Below, piece by piece: positions 6,991 to 14,530 of a stretch of DNA of 25,776 nt. The notes below the pieces were generated by a model. It searched no databases. It worked only from the letters and a program-made list of their open reading frames with translations, and was not told the DNA's origin. Every line of letters begins with the position of its first letter. Position 1 is the stretch's first letter. Source of the stretch: Anaerolineaceae bacterium UBA2274. Its GTDB lineage: Bacteria > Chloroflexota > Anaerolineae > Anaerolineales > Anaerolineaceae. A program made the translations under genes and the position numbers. Location of the stretch: NCBI GenBank assembly GCA_002347705.1, contig DDWY01000041.1, positions 21,346 through 47,121 of the forward strand, read 5' to 3'.

Positions 6991-7872
6991 ATGGACCACG
7001 CAGAGCTGACTGACCCACGCCCTTCGCCCATCGCCGGAAGCTGGTACCCCGGTAAACCGGAGGTATTGCGCAGGATGATCGAAGGCTTCCTGGAAGAAGC
7101 TGTGTTGCCCCGGTTTGAGGGGCAGCCGCTGGGTTTAATCGTGCCCCATGCCGGGTACATCTATTCTGGTCTGACTGCCGCGCATGCCTTCAAAGCTCTT
7201 CAAGGCAGGCAATTTGCGCGCGTGATCATCCTCTCTCCTTCCCACCAGCCATACCGTCAGCCTCTGTTGACCACAGCCCATGACTCCTACGCGACCCCGC
7301 TTGGGCTTGTGCCAGTGGACCGTAAAGCGCTCGGCAGGCTTAACTCGCTGTTAAAAGAAGAAGAGGGACCCGAGTTGGTTTCGATTCGGAGAGACCAGGA
7401 ACACTCCCTGGAAATTGAGTTACCGTTTCTACAGATAACCCTGCCTGCAGGTTTTGGGCTTGTTCCGCTGATGATGGTGGACCAGTCTCCATCATTGGTG
7501 CGCCTCTTACCAGCCGCCCTGGTCAAGCTGATCCGGAGCTTCCCTCAGGAAGAACGTACCTTGCTAGTAGCATCAAGTGACTTATCCCATTTTTATTCCG
7601 AAAGGGTAGCCAACCGCCTGGACGGCAATCTTGCCCAGGCTGTGCAGGAATTCGACCTTGATACGTTTTATCAACACAAAAAACGTGGTGAAATGGAAGC
7701 CTGTGGTCTTGCCCCAATGGCAACCGTACTGCAAACCTTGCGTCTGCTGGGGGCAGACCAGGTTACCATCGCCGATTATCGCACTTCTGCTGCTGTAACA
7801 GGAGATCGAAGCAGCGTGGTGGGGTACCTTTCAGCGGTAATTTCCACCGGAAAGGCAGCGGAACATGATTAA
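6991..7872 (+). CDS. amrB: MEMO family protein (AmmeMemoRadiSam system protein B)
   Basis: A 293-residue protein of the MEMO1 family, related in fold to class III extradiol dioxygenases. Family marks are the SPIAGSWYPG start, PHAGYIYSG with H53, SPSHQPY with H85 (commonly GPNH), EHSLEIELPF near 138-146, SSDLSH with H200 and EACGLAPM with C238. H53, H85 and C238 match the metal-site His/His/Cys described for MEMO proteins. In bacteria it usually sits with an AMMECR1-domain protein and a radical SAM enzyme; neither is next to it here. The ATG at 6991 is leaderless by promoter spacing. The next gene overlaps its stop by 8 nt, so the two are cotranscribed. The reaction is not firmly known for the family. 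Confidence 0.9.
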   Translation: MDHAELTDPRPSPIAGSWYPGKPEVLRRMIEGFLEEAVLPRFEGQPLGLIVPHAGYIYSGLTAAHAFKALQGRQFARVIILSPSHQPYRQPLLTTAHDSYATPLGLVPVDRKALGRLNSLLKEEEGPELVSIRRDQEHSLEIELPFLQITLPAGFGLVPLMMVDQSPSLVRLLPAALVKLIRSFPQEERTLLVASSDLSHFYSERVANRLDGNLAQAVQEFDLDTFYQHKKRGEMEACGLAPMATVLQTLRLLGADQVTIADYRTSAAVTGDRSSVVGYLSAVISTGKAAEHD

Positions 7873-8848
7873 ACGTCATCTCAGAGTCCTGGCAGGCTTG
7901 TTGGTTCTTATCCTGGTTGCGCTCAACCTGGGCGCATGCCAAAAACCCCTGCAGGGCAGGCCTACGGCACTTCCTACCACTCTGCCAACTGCCAGCATCA
8001 CGCCCACTCCTTCGCAAACGCCAACCCAATTGCCCACGGTGACGATGACCCCCACTGCCACCGCAACCGCAACCTCAACGCTCGTCCCGACCGCCACAAA
8101 CACTGCCACGCCCACGCCCATCCCCACCCGACTGGCGACGCTTTTCCCCCTGACTGCCGGCGGGCAGCAAACAGTGGACTACGGCTATCACTACCTCACC
8201 CGCCGGGACAACCGCGAGGATGGCAGCCTGCGCAATCTCAGCGCCATGGTTAGCTTTCAACTCATGGATCGCGGCATCCACAGTGAGACTGTCAGGATTC
8301 TTGGGAAGGACGTCACTGTTTACTACCTGCGGGTACGACACGTTTTTGACCAAACCAACCTGGAAGTCAAACTGGTGCTGACCGGCTTGTACGGGCAGAA
8401 TGTTGCGATAGCAGGCATGCCGGCGGACGGATCCTCCTATATCAGCCTGCGAACCCAAAAATCGGACCAACCATTTGAACCCTGGAAATTACACCAGGAC
8501 TGGAGCCTGCCGCTGGACCAACGCGCGCCGCTCTTTGAAACCATACGTTTGCCGGATTTTGAGACAACACTGCGCAACCTGCCCGACCAGGTAATCGTAT
8601 TAGCAGACCATCCCATCATCCTGGACCCGGATGGCTGGACGCAAATTTACATTGACATGGACCGGGTAAGCGCTTCCGCAGCCCGATTCAGCCCCTTCTT
8701 CAGCTTCAACGAGTTTGACCAGATGACCGGTCAGAGCACCCAGGCGAACGTCTGGATGGATTATCTGATCAACAACACGGATATCCCCAATAATCAGTAC
8801 ACCCGGATGTACTTCGCCGCTGATTTCCTGGTTATCATCACCCCCTGA
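7865..8848 (+). CDS. Lipoprotein with Pro/Thr linker, unknown domain
   Basis: A 327-residue predicted lipoprotein. The signal peptide ends in LGAC with Cys 25 as lipidation site. A long linker of Thr, Pro, Ser and Ala follows (about 30-100), the typical spacer of Chloroflexota surface lipoproteins. The remaining 225 residues form one globular domain that I do not recognise; it has alternating beta-strand character and no clear catalytic motif. The start codon overlaps the end of the MEMO gene, and priA begins 13 nt after its stop, so the three probably share a transcript. The linker repeats make the DNA Ca-rich and open in several frames; those other frames are not genes. Confidence 0.8.
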   Translation: MIKRHLRVLAGLLVLILVALNLGACQKPLQGRPTALPTTLPTASITPTPSQTPTQLPTVTMTPTATATATSTLVPTATNTATPTPIPTRLATLFPLTAGGQQTVDYGYHYLTRRDNREDGSLRNLSAMVSFQLMDRGIHSETVRILGKDVTVYYLRVRHVFDQTNLEVKLVLTGLYGQNVAIAGMPADGSSYISLRTQKSDQPFEPWKLHQDWSLPLDQRAPLFETIRLPDFETTLRNLPDQVIVLADHPIILDPDGWTQIYIDMDRVSASAARFSPFFSFNEFDQMTGQSTQANVWMDYLINNTDIPNNQYTRMYFAADFLVIITP

Positions 8849-8861
8849 TGGCAGGCAGCGT

Positions 8862-11339
8862 GTGAAACCCTTTGCCGATGTAAGCATCAATTTAGCCCAG
8901 ATTGACAAAAGCTACCACTACCTGGTCCCCGAAGAGATTGGCAACGCCCTTCAACCTGGCTGCCTGGTAGCAGTGCCCTTTGGTAAACAGGTTGTTCAGG
9001 GCGTGGTGCTGAATTTGTTGGACGAAAGTGATGTGGAAGGACTGTTGCCGATCCAGGCAGTGTTATCAGAAGATACAGTCCTGGCAGAGACGCAATTGAG
9101 CCTGGCAAAGTGGATGGCGAAGGCCTGGTACGCGCCGTTGGGGGCCTGCATTAACCTGATGATCCCGGTTGGCTTATCACGCCGGGCGGATATCATCGTA
9201 ATGCTCACAGCGCAGGACGGATACGATGAAAGCGCATTCAAGCCTGTGCAAAAACGGCTCTTGAAGCTGCTGAAAGATCGCGGACCCTTGCGCGGCAGGC
9301 AGCTGGACCGTGCTTTTGGTGAGATAGAGTGGCGCGGCAGTTTGGAGAAATTACGGTCAGCAGGGCTTGTGCGTACAGGCAATGTTTTGCCGCCGCCTGG
9401 CATAGCCCCAAAAACGCTACGTACCGCAGCCCTTTCCTTGCCTCCTGCTGCCATTCAAGCTCTCACGCTTGAGCAGCTCGGGAAAACTGATACAACCCAG
9501 CAGCGCCGCAAAAAAGTGCTGGATCTGCTGGCACAGGAAGCTTTCCCCATTGATTTCTCGTGGATCTATGCCGAAACCGGCGCTAATTATGCTGATTTGA
9601 AGGTCCTCGCTGAAGCAGGCTTTTTGCACTTCAACGAGACCGAAGTCTGGCGCGACCCTTTGGAAGAAATCCGGGTCAAGCCAGACATTATCCCAACCCT
9701 CACTACGGACCAGCAAAAAGTTTGGCAGCAAATCCAGCTGGGGCTGGGGCAGGTTGACCAGAAGCCTACCCTGCTCCACGGCGTAACCGGCTCCGGCAAG
9801 ACTGAGATTTACCTGAGGGCAGCTGCGGAAATGCTGGCGCAGGGACGGCAGGTGCTGATGCTGGTGCCGGAGATCGCCATGACTCCCCAAACCGTGCGGC
9901 GTTTTATGGCGCGTTTTCCCAACCAGGTCGGTCTCTACCACTCCAAGCTCTCAGACGGTGAACGCTACGACACCTGGCGCAGAGCTCGCAGCGGAGACCT
10001 GAAGCTGATTGTCGGTTCGCGCAGCGCGCTATTTGTGCCCCTGCCGAATTTGGGGTTGATCGCGATTGATGAATGTGATCATGACTCTTATGATGAAACC
10101 GAGCGCGAGGCGTTCTATCATGCTGTGGAGACTGCTGAAGCCCTGGCAAAGATGAGCGGCGCAAATTTGATCCTCGGCAGCGCCACCCCCCGCATAACCC
10201 AATATTTCGACGCGCGCCGTGGAGAAATAAACCTGCTGAGCCTGCCGAACCGCATTCTGGCACACCGCGGTGAAACCGCGCAGCCAGGCAAGGCGGATGA
10301 ACTGCTCACGCTGGAGCTGCCAAAAGTGAACGTGGTGGACATGCGCGCGGAGCTTAGAGCCGGCAACAGCAGCGTACTCTCCAAGACGCTACGTGACAAG
10401 CTCGCCCTGACACTTCAGGCTGGTCAGCAGGCAATCTTGTTCCTGAACCGGCGCGGGAAGGCAACCTACGTCTTTTGTCGTCAGTGCGGCTACACGCTGC
10501 GCTGCCCCCGGGACGATCAACCCCTGGTCTATCACGGCGCTCGGCAGGGTTTGATCTGCCATTTGTGCGGTTACACCCGCCAGATGCCCAAAAAATGCCC
10601 GCAGTGCGGCAGCACCCAGATTCGTCAATTGGGATTGGGAACCGAACGCCTTGAAGAAGTGGTACAAAAAGAATTCCCTGAAGCGCGTCTTCTGCGTTGG
10701 GATGCCGACACAACACGCCACAAAGGCGAGCACGAGCTCATCCTTTCGCATTTCAGCGCCCACCGGGCAGACGTCCTGATCGGCACGCAAATGCTTGCCA
10801 AGGGGCTGGACCTGCCCTTGGTGACCCTGGTGGGGATTGTGCTGGCGGAAGTCGGTCTGAATCTGCCGGATTATCGCGCCGCCGAGCGCAGCTTCCAGGT
10901 GCTCACACAGGTTGCCGGCCGGGCTGGCAGGAGCCCATTGGGCGGGCAAGTGGTTCTGCAAACCTACCAGCCTGAGAATTACGTCATCCAGGCCGCATCC
11001 CGGCATGATTTTGAGGGTTTTTACAAGCAGGAACTTGAACTGCGCAAAGCTCTGAACTATCCGCCTTACTCCCGTTTGATCCGGCTGGAATACCGCCACT
11101 CAGTGGAATCTAAGACAGAAAGCCAGGCGCAAATGATGGCAGACTTGTTGAGAGCTGAGATTTCTGCCCGGGAGATGCGGCAAACCAGCTTTATCGGTCC
11201 GGTACCGGCGTATTATCGCAAGGTCGCCGGGCAATTCCGCTGGCAGATCATCCTGCGCGGCCCGAATCCGCAGCCTTTGCTGGATGCCCTGCCCTTGCGC
11301 GACTGGCAGGTTCAGATTGAGCCTTCTGACCTGCTATAA
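8862..11339 (+). CDS. priA: Primosomal protein N' (PriA helicase), divergent
   Basis: PriA restarts collapsed replication forks by 3'-5' unwinding and helicase loading. This 825-residue copy has an N-terminal DNA-binding domain, Walker A GVTGSGKT (307-314) and the helicase motif GSATP (near 440). The zinc region (539-582) follows E. coli PriA with constant spacing. Two oddities: the Walker B motif, DEEH in E. coli, reads DECD (403-406) with the His one place later, and of the eight zinc Cys seven remain; the residue matching E. coli C448 is D551 (CPRD instead of CPxC). GTG at 8862 is the start; an ATG at 8848 runs into a stop at once. The ribosome-binding site is weak, so coupling to the lipoprotein gene is likely. 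Confidence 0.93.
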   Translation: MKPFADVSINLAQIDKSYHYLVPEEIGNALQPGCLVAVPFGKQVVQGVVLNLLDESDVEGLLPIQAVLSEDTVLAETQLSLAKWMAKAWYAPLGACINLMIPVGLSRRADIIVMLTAQDGYDESAFKPVQKRLLKLLKDRGPLRGRQLDRAFGEIEWRGSLEKLRSAGLVRTGNVLPPPGIAPKTLRTAALSLPPAAIQALTLEQLGKTDTTQQRRKKVLDLLAQEAFPIDFSWIYAETGANYADLKVLAEAGFLHFNETEVWRDPLEEIRVKPDIIPTLTTDQQKVWQQIQLGLGQVDQKPTLLHGVTGSGKTEIYLRAAAEMLAQGRQVLMLVPEIAMTPQTVRRFMARFPNQVGLYHSKLSDGERYDTWRRARSGDLKLIVGSRSALFVPLPNLGLIAIDECDHDSYDETEREAFYHAVETAEALAKMSGANLILGSATPRITQYFDARRGEINLLSLPNRILAHRGETAQPGKADELLTLELPKVNVVDMRAELRAGNSSVLSKTLRDKLALTLQAGQQAILFLNRRGKATYVFCRQCGYTLRCPRDDQPLVYHGARQGLICHLCGYTRQMPKKCPQCGSTQIRQLGLGTERLEEVVQKEFPEARLLRWDADTTRHKGEHELILSHFSAHRADVLIGTQMLAKGLDLPLVTLVGIVLAEVGLNLPDYRAAERSFQVLTQVAGRAGRSPLGGQVVLQTYQPENYVIQAASRHDFEGFYKQELELRKALNYPPYSRLIRLEYRHSVESKTESQAQMMADLLRAEISAREMRQTSFIGPVPAYYRKVAGQFRWQIILRGPNPQPLLDALPLRDWQVQIEPSDLL

Positions 11340-11364
11340 TTTGAATCTGAGCCTGTAAACAGGC
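11332..11364 (+). promoter_or_regulatory. Extended -10 promoter and leader hairpin before the phosphoribosyltransferase
   Basis: TGCTATAAT (11332-11340) overlaps the priA stop codon and is a near-perfect extended -10. The leader of about 45 nt contains GCCTG-TAAA-CAGGC (11351-11364), a small hairpin, and then GGAG at 11382 before ATG 11393. The hairpin might instead be a weak priA terminator. Confidence 0.55.
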
Positions 11365-11392
11365 ATAAAAATAGCCTTCTTGGAGCCTCACT

Positions 11393-11908
11393 ATGAACCA
11401 ACGCCAGGAACTGATCAGTTGGGATGACGTCCATCGTCTGATCGACAACCTCATGCAGCAATTCGATCACCAATACAAGGTGCTCCTGATGATCACGCGC
11501 GGCGGCATTGTGCCGGGAGGATTCCTGGCAGAAGCCATGGATATCTGCAATATCTACACCGCCTCAGTCGATTTTTATGACCCCCTTGAAAGCGCCGGAC
11601 AGCCCAAATCCCGCTACCTGGCTTGGCCAAAGTTTCTCCAGTTCCCGGACAACGCCGCTTTGAAAGATGAACGCGTCCTGATCGTGGATGATGTCTGGGG
11701 CTCCGGGCGGACCATTACCGCAGTCCGTAAACGCGTGGCGGCAGCCGGGGGTTTGCCATCCACCTGCGTCTTGCACTTCAATCCGTACCGAAACCTGTTC
11801 GATTCCAGCAGACCGGATTATTACGGCGCAACCACAGATGCCTGGATCATTTATCCCTGGGAAGTTGAACACGGTTTTCGCAACCGTTTGCTTCCAAACA
11901 AATCCTGA
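11393..11908 (+). CDS. Purine-type phosphoribosyltransferase
   Basis: A 171-residue type I phosphoribosyltransferase, likely salvaging a purine base (hypoxanthine, guanine or xanthine) with PRPP in the cytoplasm. The PRPP loop VLIVDDVWGSGRT lies at 95-107, with the two acidic residues D99 and D100. The early strand and loop MITRGGIVPGG (33-43) match the pyrophosphate-binding loop region of xanthine/hypoxanthine enzymes. The aromatic C-terminal segment WIIYPWE (about 151-157) would stack on the base. GGAG stands 7 nt before the ATG. The sugar transporter follows after 13 nt, so the two form an operon. Base specificity cannot be read from the sequence. Confidence 0.87.
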   Translation: MNQRQELISWDDVHRLIDNLMQQFDHQYKVLLMITRGGIVPGGFLAEAMDICNIYTASVDFYDPLESAGQPKSRYLAWPKFLQFPDNAALKDERVLIVDDVWGSGRTITAVRKRVAAAGGLPSTCVLHFNPYRNLFDSSRPDYYGATTDAWIIYPWEVEHGFRNRLLPNKS

Positions 11909-11921
11909 AACGGAGACTTCC

Positions 11922-13361
11922 ATGAGTGAGACAACTGCCCAAAAACCCCTGCACTGGTATGATGCCATCACGATCAATATCTATTATTTTGCGCTGACAC
12001 TGCGCAGTCAGACCCTGACGCCGCTGATCGTGCCGCTGCTGGTGCAGCAGTTCGTTGGGGATGAGACCAAAGGAACGAGTTATGGTAACCTGCGCCTGGT
12101 TTCGTTGATGGTAGCGCTGCTGGTGCAGGCGGTCGCGGGAATGCTCTCGGACCACAGCACTTCCCGCTGGGGCAGAAGGAGACCCTTCATTCTGGCCAGC
12201 ACGATATTGGAAATCATTGCATTCCTCGGTGTGGGCTGGATTGCGGGCAGCCTGGATGGCATGGCTGGTTACCAGGCTCTCTTTGCAGTGATTGTCTTCT
12301 CGATGATCGCTTCCAACCTCGGGCATGGAGCCGCCCAAGGTCTGATCCCGGACCTGGTGCCGCCTTCTCAGCGAGGAAGATACTCAGGCATCAAAGCTTT
12401 CTTCGAATTGCCGCTGCCGTTGATTGTGGTTGCTTTTACCATTTCCAGGATGGTTTCCGCGGGCAACCTTTGGGGAGCCATTCTGGCGATGATCGCTGTG
12501 TTTATTGTGACTACTATTCTGACCATGATGGTGAGGGAAACGCCCCTAAAGCAGCCGGCAAAGCCAATGGACTGGAAGGGTATCCTGCGCCTGGTGGCAA
12601 TGACCGGTTTATTCACAGTGGTGATCCTCCTGGTCGGGGCTGGAGTGCGCTGGCTGCTGCCGCACCTCCTGGCACTGAAAGGATCCTTGTCGCTGGTGCT
12701 TATCGGCGTGGTGGGTGTGGCAGGTATGCTGCTGGCTGTGGTGCTCGGGGTGATCGCCTCAGTGCAGATCAGCCTTGGCAAAGAAGCCAATAAGCGCCCA
12801 AGTTTTACCTGGTGGGTGGTTAACCGCCTGGCTTTTTTAGTTGGAGCCAACAACCTTGCCGGCTTTGTGCTGTATTTTATCCAGGAGCGTTTTCCCTCAC
12901 TTCAAGGAAGCGCGGCAGCACAGCCAGCTTCCCTGCTGATGATGGTGGTAGGCGTGGCTATCCTGCTGATCTCGATTCCCTCTGGCTGGCTGACGGATAA
13001 ATTTGGTGCCAAAAAGCTGCTTTTGGTCAGCGGACTGCTGGCTACCCTGGGGACGATTGTGGTAGTTTTATCCCGCAGCATCCCTGTGATGTATGTTGGG
13101 GGCATCATGATCGGGCTGGCAACGGGTATGTTCTTTTCCTCAAACTGGGCGCTCGGAACTTCGATCGTGCCCAAGGAAGAAGCCGGACGCTGGCTGGGGA
13201 TCTCGAACCTGGCTGGTGCGGGAGCCGGCGCAGTGGGAGCCTACATCGGCGGACCGATTGGCGATGGATCCGGCTATGTGCTTTTGATGAGCCTCTACGG
13301 GTTCCTGTTCCTCTTCTCAACCCTGGCGTTGATCAAGATCAAGCCCGAAGCAGCCGTTTAG
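11922..13361 (+). CDS. MFS transporter, GPH/SLC45-like (probable sugar symporter)
   Basis: A 479-residue inner-membrane transporter with about 12 hydrophobic segments. The cytoplasmic loop after the second or third segment carries DHSTSRWGRRRPF (77-89), the hallmark of glycoside-pentoside-hexuronide and SLC45-type cation/sugar symporters. Substrate is likely a glycoside or disaccharide taken up with a cation, but this is inferred. The start at ATG 11922 has GGAG 6 nt upstream; longer upstream frames run through the phosphoribosyltransferase gene and are not used. A gene-free repeat block starts directly after its stop. The link with the preceding salvage enzyme is one of spacing only. Confidence 0.85.
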   Translation: MSETTAQKPLHWYDAITINIYYFALTLRSQTLTPLIVPLLVQQFVGDETKGTSYGNLRLVSLMVALLVQAVAGMLSDHSTSRWGRRRPFILASTILEIIAFLGVGWIAGSLDGMAGYQALFAVIVFSMIASNLGHGAAQGLIPDLVPPSQRGRYSGIKAFFELPLPLIVVAFTISRMVSAGNLWGAILAMIAVFIVTTILTMMVRETPLKQPAKPMDWKGILRLVAMTGLFTVVILLVGAGVRWLLPHLLALKGSLSLVLIGVVGVAGMLLAVVLGVIASVQISLGKEANKRPSFTWWVVNRLAFLVGANNLAGFVLYFIQERFPSLQGSAAAQPASLLMMVVGVAILLISIPSGWLTDKFGAKKLLLVSGLLATLGTIVVVLSRSIPVMYVGGIMIGLATGMFFSSNWALGTSIVPKEEAGRWLGISNLAGAGAGAVGAYIGGPIGDGSGYVLLMSLYGFLFLFSTLALIKIKPEAAV

Positions 13362-13372
13362 CATTCATGCCC

Positions 13373-13404
13373 GTCATCGCACGGAGCGAATGCGACGGGT
13401 CTCA
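13373..13404 (+). repeat. GTCATCGCG repeat, copy A
   Basis: A diverged copy of the family GTCATCGCGAGGAGCGAA...GCGAC...CTCA. It is similar to short repeats scattered in many bacterial genomes (GTCATTGCGAGGAGCG type), from general knowledge. It begins about 10 nt after the transporter stop. Confidence 0.65.
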
Positions 13405-13407
13405 TTT

Positions 13408-13436
13408 GTAGGCCGGGTTCCATCCTTGAACCCGGC
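13408..13436 (+). repeat. GTAGGCCGG hairpin repeat (copy 2)
   Basis: GCCGGGTTC (13412-13420) and GAACCCGGC (13428-13436) form a perfect 9-bp stem with a 7-nt loop. Two stem pairs differ from the copy at 3885 and both are compensated on the other arm. Confidence 0.75.
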
Positions 13437-13511
13437 AGATAAGTTATCCTATTGTAGGGTCGACGGCGTGTGTCAAGATTGTGATTATTCACATTTTTTC
13501 ACGGAGTCCTC

Positions 13512-13535
13512 GTAGGGTTGATGCCTGCATCAACC
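13512..13535 (+). repeat. 24-nt palindrome GTAGG-N7-CCTG-N7', element 1
   Basis: GTAGG, arm GTTGATG, centre CCTG, arm CATCAAC, C. Arms are perfectly complementary. Same frame as the elements at 13848, 13899, 24146 and 24195. Confidence 0.75.
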
Positions 13536-13561
13536 TTAGGGAACCACCCCACTACCCATCT

Positions 13562-13597
13562 GTCATCGCGAGGAGCGAACGCGACGTGACGATCTCA
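13562..13597 (+). repeat. GTCATCGCG repeat, copy B
   Basis: A 36-nt copy that starts GTCATCGCGAGGAGCG and ends GATCTCA. Confidence 0.7.
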
Positions 13598-13618
13598 GCC
13601 ATAGGTCATTAGTCGTAG

Positions 13619-13649
13619 GTCGGAATGAGCCGCTTTTGCTCACTCCGAC
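13619..13649 (+). repeat. GTCGGAATGAGC hairpin repeat
   Basis: GTCGGAATGAGC (13619-13630) pairs with GCTCACTCCGAC (13638-13649) in 11 of 12 positions. A degenerate copy starts near 14118, and a more distant version with separated arms lies at about 23390-23475. Confidence 0.65.
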
Positions 13650-13668
13650 TCAGCAAGCTCCCCCACCT

Positions 13669-13704
13669 GTCATCGCGAGGAGCGAATGCGACGTGGCGAT
13701 CTCA
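13669..13704 (+). repeat. GTCATCGCG repeat, copy C
   Basis: A 36-nt copy followed directly by a GTAGGCCGG hairpin, the same order as at 13373-13436 and 23980-24046. Confidence 0.7.
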
Positions 13705-13707
13705 TTT

Positions 13708-13736
13708 GTAGGCCGGGTTCCGTCCTTGAACCCGGC
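13708..13736 (+). repeat. GTAGGCCGG hairpin repeat (copy 3)
   Basis: GCCGGGTTC (13712-13720) and GAACCCGGC (13728-13736), perfect stem, loop CGTCCTT. Confidence 0.75.
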
Positions 13737-13847
13737 AGATTGGACATCCTTTTGTAGAGACGACAGCTTGCCCTCGACCGCTGGCAAAGCCAATTTTTAC
13801 GATTCGTCGATAGCCTTCCTCGACTGTTGAGATTGGGAACAGGCAGT

Positions 13848-13871
13848 GTAGGGTTGAGGCCTGCCTCAACC
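13848..13871 (+). repeat. 24-nt palindrome, element 2
   Basis: GTAGG, arm GTTGAGG, centre CCTG, arm CCTCAAC, C. One base pair differs from element 1 and is compensated on both arms. Confidence 0.75.
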
Positions 13872-13898
13872 AGGATGGCGTGGTGGGTGGACCGCTCA

Positions 13899-13922
13899 GG
13901 AAAAGGCAGGCCTTTTCCCTAC
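13899..13922 (-). repeat. 24-nt palindrome, element 3
   Basis: Read on the minus strand: GTAGG, arm GAAAAGG, centre CCTG, arm CCTTTTC, C. Arms are perfectly complementary though unlike those of elements 1 and 2. Confidence 0.75.
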
Positions 13923-13960
13923 GAGGTGTGCTCATTCCGACATGGCAGGCGGAATGACAC

Positions 13961-14017
13961 GGTGGGTAGGCTATTTAGAAATTAAAGTGGAATCAGGCTT
14001 TATGACGCCTACCCACC
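13961..14017 (+). repeat. 57-bp element with terminal inverted repeats, copy 1
   Basis: Starts GGTGGGTAGGC and ends GCCTACCCACC, a perfect 11-bp terminal inverted repeat. The AT-rich core is shared with copies at 14169 and 14456. The flanks (GGCAGGCGGAATGA before, CCTACAAGCGCAATAG after) are also shared in part. Confidence 0.8.
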
Positions 14018-14059
14018 CTACAAGCGCAATAGATGACTTGCTTACTCACTCCACCACCT

Positions 14060-14095
14060 GTCATCGCGATGAGCGAACGCGACGTGGCGATGACA
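14060..14095 (+). repeat. GTCATCGCG repeat, copy D
   Basis: A copy with GATGAGCG instead of GAGGAGCG; the usual CTCA end is replaced by GACACA. Confidence 0.6.
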
Positions 14096-14168
14096 CAGGT
14101 GGACCATATTACTCGTAGGTCGGAATGAGCCTTTTCTGCCAACTCCGATATGGCAGGCGGAATGAAAC

Positions 14169-14225
14169 GGTGGGTAGGTTATTAAGAGATTAAAGTGGAA
14201 TCAGGCGTTATGACGCCTACCCACC
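14169..14225 (+). repeat. 57-bp element, copy 2
   Basis: Exactly 57 bp, ends GGTGGGTAGG and CCTACCCACC. A few core substitutions against copy 1. Confidence 0.8.
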
Positions 14226-14264
14226 CTAGCGCAATAGATGACTTGCTTACTCACTCCACCACCT

Positions 14265-14299
14265 GTCATCGCGAGGAGCGAAGCGACGTGGCGATCTCA
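14265..14299 (+). repeat. GTCATCGCG repeat, copy E
   Basis: A 35-nt copy, one base shorter in the GAAGCGAC part, ending GATCTCA. Confidence 0.7.
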
Positions 14300-14355
14300 A
14301 CAGTAATTCAAAACCAGACCCATTCGCTCATCCATCGTCTGCCATCATAAGCTCA

Positions 14356-14391
14356 GCGAAGAATCTATATACCTATGTCAAGATTCTTCGC
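14356..14391. repeat. 11-bp inverted repeat with 14-nt loop
   Basis: GCGAAGAATCT (14356-14366) and AGATTCTTCGC (14381-14391) are perfect inverted repeats. The nearby CTCAGAATGACA resembles another dispersed bacterial repeat type (TTCGC...CTCAGAATGAC). Confidence 0.65.
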
Positions 14392-14455
14392 AAAAGAGGC
14401 TCAGAATGACAGGAAATGCTGGCTTGAGACTCCAACGTGGCAGGCAGAATGAAAC

Positions 14456-14512
14456 GGTGGGTAGGCTATTTAGAGATTAAAGTGGGATCAGGCTTTATGA
14501 CGCCTACCCACC
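14456..14512 (+). repeat. 57-bp element, copy 3
   Basis: Exactly 57 bp with the same terminal repeats, ending 18 nt from the rad50 stop codon. On the minus strand it could act as a terminator structure for the repair operon. Confidence 0.8.
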
Positions 14513-14530
14513 CTACAAGTGCAAAGTTCG

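Larger units (their letters stand above)
13362..14530. other. Gene-free block of dispersed palindromic repeats
   Basis: About 1.17 kb between the transporter and the rad50 gene holds no credible coding frame. It is packed with at least five families of short palindromic repeats, listed separately: GTCATCGCG units, GTAGGCCGG hairpins, 24-nt GTAGG elements, GTCGGAATGAGC hairpins and 57-bp elements. Two longer segments (about 13930-14080 and 14140-14290) are direct repeats of one another. No tRNA, transposase or CRISPR pattern is seen. Confidence 0.8.

Noticed and set aside
13636..13935. Short open frames in the repeat block (64 and 77 codons)
   Set aside because: They consist of repeat sequence read as protein and have no ribosome-binding sites.
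13362..14530. CRISPR array
   Set aside because: Repeats belong to several families, are unevenly spaced, occur in both orientations and lack unique spacers of constant length. No cas gene is present.
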